Below are positions 5,627 through 8,951 of a stretch of DNA of 8,951 bases, piece by piece. Source of the DNA: BJHL01 sp035299305 (GTDB taxonomy: Bacteria; Planctomycetota; Phycisphaerae; Phycisphaerales; UBA1924); assembly GCA_035299305.1 (NCBI GenBank), contig DATGWV010000428.1, forward strand, positions 1 through 8,951, in the 5' to 3' direction. The translations under genes and the position numbers were made by a program. The notes below the pieces were generated by a model. It searched no databases and had not been told where the DNA came from. It saw only the letters and a list, made by a program, of their open reading frames with translations. Within the stretch, counting starts at the first letter, position 1, and each line of letters starts with the position of its first letter.

Positions 5627-7657
5627 ATGCAGTTCACGATCGCGAAGAAACTGGGTATCGGGTTTGGTTCGACCATCCTCATGTTGGCCGCCATCGGTGG
5701 GATGGGGCTGTATGCAGGGAACAAGGCTTCGGAAGCGAAGACGCAACTGGCGGAAATGGCCGACGCGATTCGCACGGGGGGCGAGCTTGACGCGAGCATG
5801 CGTCAACTGCGGGTGTTCGCGAACAAGTTTGAGTCTCACCCTACGCAAGACGGCGCGGCGCAGTTTGCAAAGCTGATGGGGCGCGTTGACGAACTGAAGG
5901 ACAAGCTCTCGTCGCAGAGCGGCAACCCCAAGGTGCAGGAACTGCTCAAGGATGTGAACGAAACCTCGCACACGTATGAGAAGGCCGCGGATGTTCTGAT
6001 CGCGTCGACCCTGACGAAGGTGGATGTGTTCTACAAGCAATGCGGCCCGACGGGCGAGGCATTGGAATCGCAACTTCGCGAGCTTGCAAACACGCTGCAT
6101 GAAAGCGGGGACGCGAAGAACGCGGAGCGGGCGTATGAGGCGTTGGCAAACGGCAACCTCGCGCGACTTGGCGTCGCCCGTTTTCTCGTCACCAATGACG
6201 CGAAGGAGTTCGCGAAGGCCACGACCGGCACGGAAGCCGTGCGGAGCAACCTCGGTCTGGTCATCAAAGAAACCCAAAGCGACGAACTGCGTGAAATGGC
6301 TGAAACCGCGCTTGAAACGATGAACTCGTACGCCGACATCGGCACGGCGGTGCAGGAGTTGCAGGCCAAAGTGGTCGCGAATCGTCATGATGCGCTTGAT
6401 CCCGCCGGGGAGCATCTGGGCGTTCTTTCAGCCGATCTTTCCAAGGCCATGCTTGAAGAGACTGAATCGGTGAAGACGACGGCTGATGCGACGGTCAACC
6501 GCGCGATGCTGCTCACCAAGGTCATCGGGATCGTCGGGCTCGTGCTTGGCGTGCTGACGGCCTATGTCATCGCTCGCGCAATCAACAATCCCGTCAAGGC
6601 GCTTGTGAACGTGATGCAGAGAGCGGAGCAGAATGCCGACCTCACGCTGCGTGCGGACGACTCTCGTCAGGACGAACTGGGACAGGTCGCGGGGACGTTC
6701 AACTCGTTCATGGAGAAGTTCCAGGAGATTCTGACGCAGGTCCGCGCTCGCGCGCAGGAAGTGGCCGCAGCGTCGACCGAGATCGCGGCGAGCAGCGAAG
6801 AAATGGCGCGTGGCATGGAGCAGCAGGCTGACCAGGTGACGCAGATCAGCAGCGCGGTGCAGGAGATGTCCGCGAGCGTGGTGGAAGTCGGCAGCAAGTC
6901 GGCGACCGCACGCGACCGAGCGGACGCAAGCGGGCAGAGCGCCACGCGAGGCGGACAGGTCGTGGCCGAGACGGTTGCGGGCATGCAGTCCATCAACGAA
7001 GCCGTGAGCGCGAGCAGCGCGAGCGTGACGGAATTGGGCAAGCGCGGCGAGCAGATCGGCGAGATCATCAAGGTGATCAATGACATTGCTGATCAGACGA
7101 ACCTGCTCGCGCTCAACGCCGCGATTGAGGCGGCCCGCGCGGGCGAGCATGGTCGTGGGTTCGCGGTCGTGGCGGATGAAGTTCGCAAGCTTGCCGAGCG
7201 CACGCAGAAGGCGACGGAGGAAGTTGGCGAGAGCATTCGCGCGATTCAGGATGAGACGCGGCGTGCGGTGGATCGCATGGGCAGCGGCACCAAGCAGGTT
7301 GAAACCGGCGTGCAGAAGGCCCAGGCCGCTGGTGAGAGCCTGAACATGATCGTGAGCAACGTGAAGGAAGTTGCTTTGATGATTCAGAACATCGCGGCGG
7401 CTGCGGAGCAGCAGGGGAGCGCGAGTGAGCAGATCAGCCGCAGTCTGGAGAACATCAACAGTGTCACTCGCGAGGCGACGAGCGGCGCGGCGCAGGCGGC
7501 TCAGGCCAGCAGCGAACTGAGCACCAAGGCCGAGCAGTTGCGTGAACTGGTGTCGCGCTTCAAGCTGTCGGAAGGGACTGCGTCCACGACGACGGAGACC
7601 AAGCCGGCGGCGTTGAAGCGGGCGGCGGGGGAGATGAAGCACAAGGTCGCTGCGTGA
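5627..7657 (+). CDS. Methyl-accepting chemotaxis protein with HBM-like sensor domain
   Basis: A 676-residue inner-membrane chemoreceptor that would control CheA kinase through CheW. TM1 is about 9-31 and TM2 about 293-317, enclosing a 260-residue all-helical periplasmic domain. Its length and patterns (NLARLGVARFLVTND, then HDALDPAGEHLGVLSADL) resemble the helical bimodular (HBM) sensor; ligand unknown. A HAMP domain follows (about 318-372, NPVKALVNVM... DELGQVAGTFNSF), then the signalling coiled coil. The hairpin tip is canonical: DIADQTNLLALNAAIEAARAGE at 486-507, with GRGFAVVADEVRKLAERT at 509-526. Methylation-helix-like Glu/Gln pairs occur on both arms. No NWETF-type CheR-binding tail; the end is a basic loose segment (KRAAGEMKHKVAA). 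Start: ATG at 5627, with GGGAG seven bases upstream; the frame is open for 121 more codons to 5264 but that part runs antisense into the ompH-like gene. No other che genes are in the window. Confidence 0.92.
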   Translation: MQFTIAKKLGIGFGSTILMLAAIGGMGLYAGNKASEAKTQLAEMADAIRTGGELDASMRQLRVFANKFESHPTQDGAAQFAKLMGRVDELKDKLSSQSGNPKVQELLKDVNETSHTYEKAADVLIASTLTKVDVFYKQCGPTGEALESQLRELANTLHESGDAKNAERAYEALANGNLARLGVARFLVTNDAKEFAKATTGTEAVRSNLGLVIKETQSDELREMAETALETMNSYADIGTAVQELQAKVVANRHDALDPAGEHLGVLSADLSKAMLEETESVKTTADATVNRAMLLTKVIGIVGLVLGVLTAYVIARAINNPVKALVNVMQRAEQNADLTLRADDSRQDELGQVAGTFNSFMEKFQEILTQVRARAQEVAAASTEIAASSEEMARGMEQQADQVTQISSAVQEMSASVVEVGSKSATARDRADASGQSATRGGQVVAETVAGMQSINEAVSASSASVTELGKRGEQIGEIIKVINDIADQTNLLALNAAIEAARAGEHGRGFAVVADEVRKLAERTQKATEEVGESIRAIQDETRRAVDRMGSGTKQVETGVQKAQAAGESLNMIVSNVKEVALMIQNIAAAAEQQGSASEQISRSLENINSVTREATSGAAQAAQASSELSTKAEQLRELVSRFKLSEGTASTTTETKPAALKRAAGEMKHKVAA

Positions 7658-7705
7658 CCGGGTGCGACATCAGAAAATGACGAGTGAAAGCTCGTGATGA
7701 AAAGC

Positions 7706-7737
7706 AACAAGCCCGCGAGGAGACTCGCGGGCTTGTT
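7706..7737. terminator. Strong bidirectional intrinsic terminator
   Basis: A perfect 14-bp stem, AACAAGCCCGCGAG (7706-7719) with CTCGCGGGCTTGTT (7724-7737), closed by a GAGA tetraloop. T-rich sequence (TTGTTTGTTTTGG) follows on + and A-rich sequence precedes it, so it can stop both the chemoreceptor gene and the convergent efflux-channel gene, whose stops are 48 and 23 nt away. Confidence 0.95.
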
Positions 7738-7760
7738 TGTTTTGGTGTGAGCGTGATTGA

Positions 7761-8951
7761 TTACTGCGCGGGGGGCGGTGTTGGCGCGGTCTCCGACGGT
7801 TGCGTGGACGTTTGCGGTGACTGTGATTGGTTCGCGGGCTCGGCCCAGCCGCCGCCCAGGGCGCGGTAGAGCGAGACAACGGCGGTAGTCACTTCGGCTT
7901 CGCTGAGCACGACCTGGTCTTCGGCGTCGAACAACTGGCGCTGGCTTTCGAGGACGTTGAGGAAGTCGCCCACGCCGCTGCGGTAGCGTTCGTCGGCGAG
8001 AGCGACGGCGCGCTTGTTGGCGTTGACGGCATCGATGAGAGCTTGATTGCGAGCTTGCTCGTTGCTGAGACGCACGAGGGCGTTTTCGACGTCCTCAAGG
8101 CTGGTGAGGATCGCTTGTTCGTAGGCGATGACGGCTTGCTTCTCGCGCTCGCTGGCGGCGTCGATCAGGCGGCGGATGCGGCCTGCATCGAAGATGTTCC
8201 AGCGCACCGCCGGGCCGAAGCCCCAGGTGCGGCTGCTGGCGTCGAAGAGATCATCGGCCTGTTCGCTTTGAAAACCGAAGTCGCCTGTGAGGCTGAAGCG
8301 CGGGAAGAGGTCGGCCGTTGCGACGCCGATGCGTGCGCTGGCGGCGGCGATGCGGCGCTCGGCACGGCGAATGTCGGGGCGACGACGGAGCAGATCGCTG
8401 GGAATGCCGACGGCGATGTTGCCGGAGGCTTTGGGGATGTCGGCCTTGGGTGCGAGCTCGGCGGCGAGCGCGGAAGGGCTTTGGCCCAGCAGCACGCTCA
8501 AGCGATGCATCGCGGAGCGTTCGGCGGTGAAGAGCGGTGGCTTTTGGCTGCGGCGCGTCGCGAGGAGAGCTTGAGCTTGTGCGACTTCGAGTTCTGCGGC
8601 GAGGCCAGCTTCGAGGCGTGAGCGCGTGAGGTCGACGGTTTCGCCTTGGGTAGTGATGGCGTTGTCGCTCACGAGTTGGCGCTGCTGAGCGGCGCGGAGC
8701 TGGATGTAGTTGGTCGCGACTTCGGCGACGATGGAGACGAGGATCGCTTGCTTGTCTTCGGCGCTTGCATCGACATCGGCGCGAGCGGCTTCGATGTCGC
8801 GTCGCACGCCGCCCCAGAGGTCGAGTTCCCAGCTTGCTTCGAGCCCGGTGCGGAAGGTGTTGCGGGTGCCGGCGAAGCCCGGCTGGCCCGTGTTGTCGCT
8901 GTTGCGGCGGCGTTCCGCGCTGCCGGTCGCGTCGAGCGAGGGGTAGAGCCC
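7761..8951 (-). CDS. TolC/NodT-family outer-membrane efflux channel (N-terminus outside window)
   Basis: The last 396 residues of an outer-membrane factor of the RND-type efflux family (NodT/OprM group). Such trimers form the exit duct for drugs, metals or other cargo pumped by an inner-membrane pump and adaptor. The reading frame stays open through the window edge; the GTG at 8807 is internal (GGVRRD), not the start. The family's internal duplication is visible: LYPSLDATG ... WELDLWGGVRRDIEAARADV in the first half and LFPRFSLTG ... VRWNIFDAGRIRRLIDAA in the second, each followed by a long helix pair. The motif GIPSDLLRRRPDIRRAERRIAAASARIGVA is diagnostic of the NodT group. About 80-120 N-terminal residues, including the signal or lipobox, are missing to the right. 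The C-terminus carries a Gln/Ser/Thr/Pro-rich tail of about 28 residues. By analogy, pump and adaptor genes may lie beyond the right edge, upstream of this gene. Confidence 0.92.
   Translation of the reverse strand, partial: GLYPSLDATGSAERRRNSDNTGQPGFAGTRNTFRTGLEASWELDLWGGVRRDIEAARADVDASAEDKQAILVSIVAEVATNYIQLRAAQQRQLVSDNAITTQGETVDLTRSRLEAGLAAELEVAQAQALLATRRSQKPPLFTAERSAMHRLSVLLGQSPSALAAELAPKADIPKASGNIAVGIPSDLLRRRPDIRRAERRIAAASARIGVATADLFPRFSLTGDFGFQSEQADDLFDASSRTWGFGPAVRWNIFDAGRIRRLIDAASEREKQAVIAYEQAILTSLEDVENALVRLSNEQARNQALIDAVNANKRAVALADERYRSGVGDFLNVLESQRQLFDAEDQVVLSEAEVTTAVVSLYRALGGGWAEPANQSQSPQTSTQPSETAPTPPPAQ

Noticed and set aside
6428..7642. 404-codon open frame antisense to the chemoreceptor
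   Set aside because: It lies entirely opposite a canonical MCP signalling domain; its composition (Leu/Arg/His-rich) is what the complementary strand of such a GC-rich gene gives. No ribosome binding site or family similarity.
7827..8621. 264-codon open frame antisense to the efflux channel
   Set aside because: Complete overlap with a clear TolC/NodT gene and no recognisable domain; a composition shadow.

Overview
The window is GC-rich bacterial DNA that is almost fully coding. It holds seven well-supported genes: six complete, plus one running off the right edge. A possible gene tail sits at the left edge. The mix is an OmpH/Skp-like periplasmic chaperone, a TolC/NodT outer-membrane channel, a Pro/Thr-rich lipoprotein, an HBM-type chemoreceptor and a RsbU/SpoIIE phosphatase. 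It points to a diderm, motile (or formerly motile) environmental bacterium. Protein style and gene content would fit Planctomycetota (Phycisphaerae-like), but that is inference; no rRNA or other marker is present.

Layout, left to right. (1) 1-162: open to the left edge on +, possibly the end of a neighbouring gene, followed by a hairpin at 163-182. (2) 193-2802, minus strand: three genes read in the order gluQ-like glutamyl-Q-tRNA(Asp) synthetase, DUF192 lipoprotein, PAS-LuxR regulator. The first two overlap by 22 nt and are probably one transcription unit. The regulator lies 178 nt further on with its own ribosome binding site. (3) 2883-4626, plus strand: a pterin-4a-carbinolamine dehydratase, a 157-nt spacer packed with inverted repeats, then a SpoIIE/RsbU-type phosphatase with a degenerate receiver-like N-terminus. 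(4) A terminator at 4653-4678 serves this gene and the convergent ompH-like gene (4702-5415, minus). (5) From a 211-nt divergent region, a chemoreceptor gene runs rightward (5627-7657). A strong terminator at 7706-7737 follows it. (6) 7761-8951, minus: an outer-membrane efflux channel, N-terminus outside the window.

The genes do not form one obvious pathway. Two are sensory or regulatory (phosphatase, chemoreceptor), one is a transcription regulator, three are envelope proteins and two are housekeeping enzymes. I see no phage, transposon, CRISPR, toxin-antitoxin or defence cassette, and no clear new multi-gene system. The most interesting points are the pseudo-receiver fused to the phosphatase, the gluQ-like enzyme without its usual zinc cysteines, its overlap with a DUF192 lipoprotein, and two structured non-coding leaders (3192-3348 and 5500-5626).
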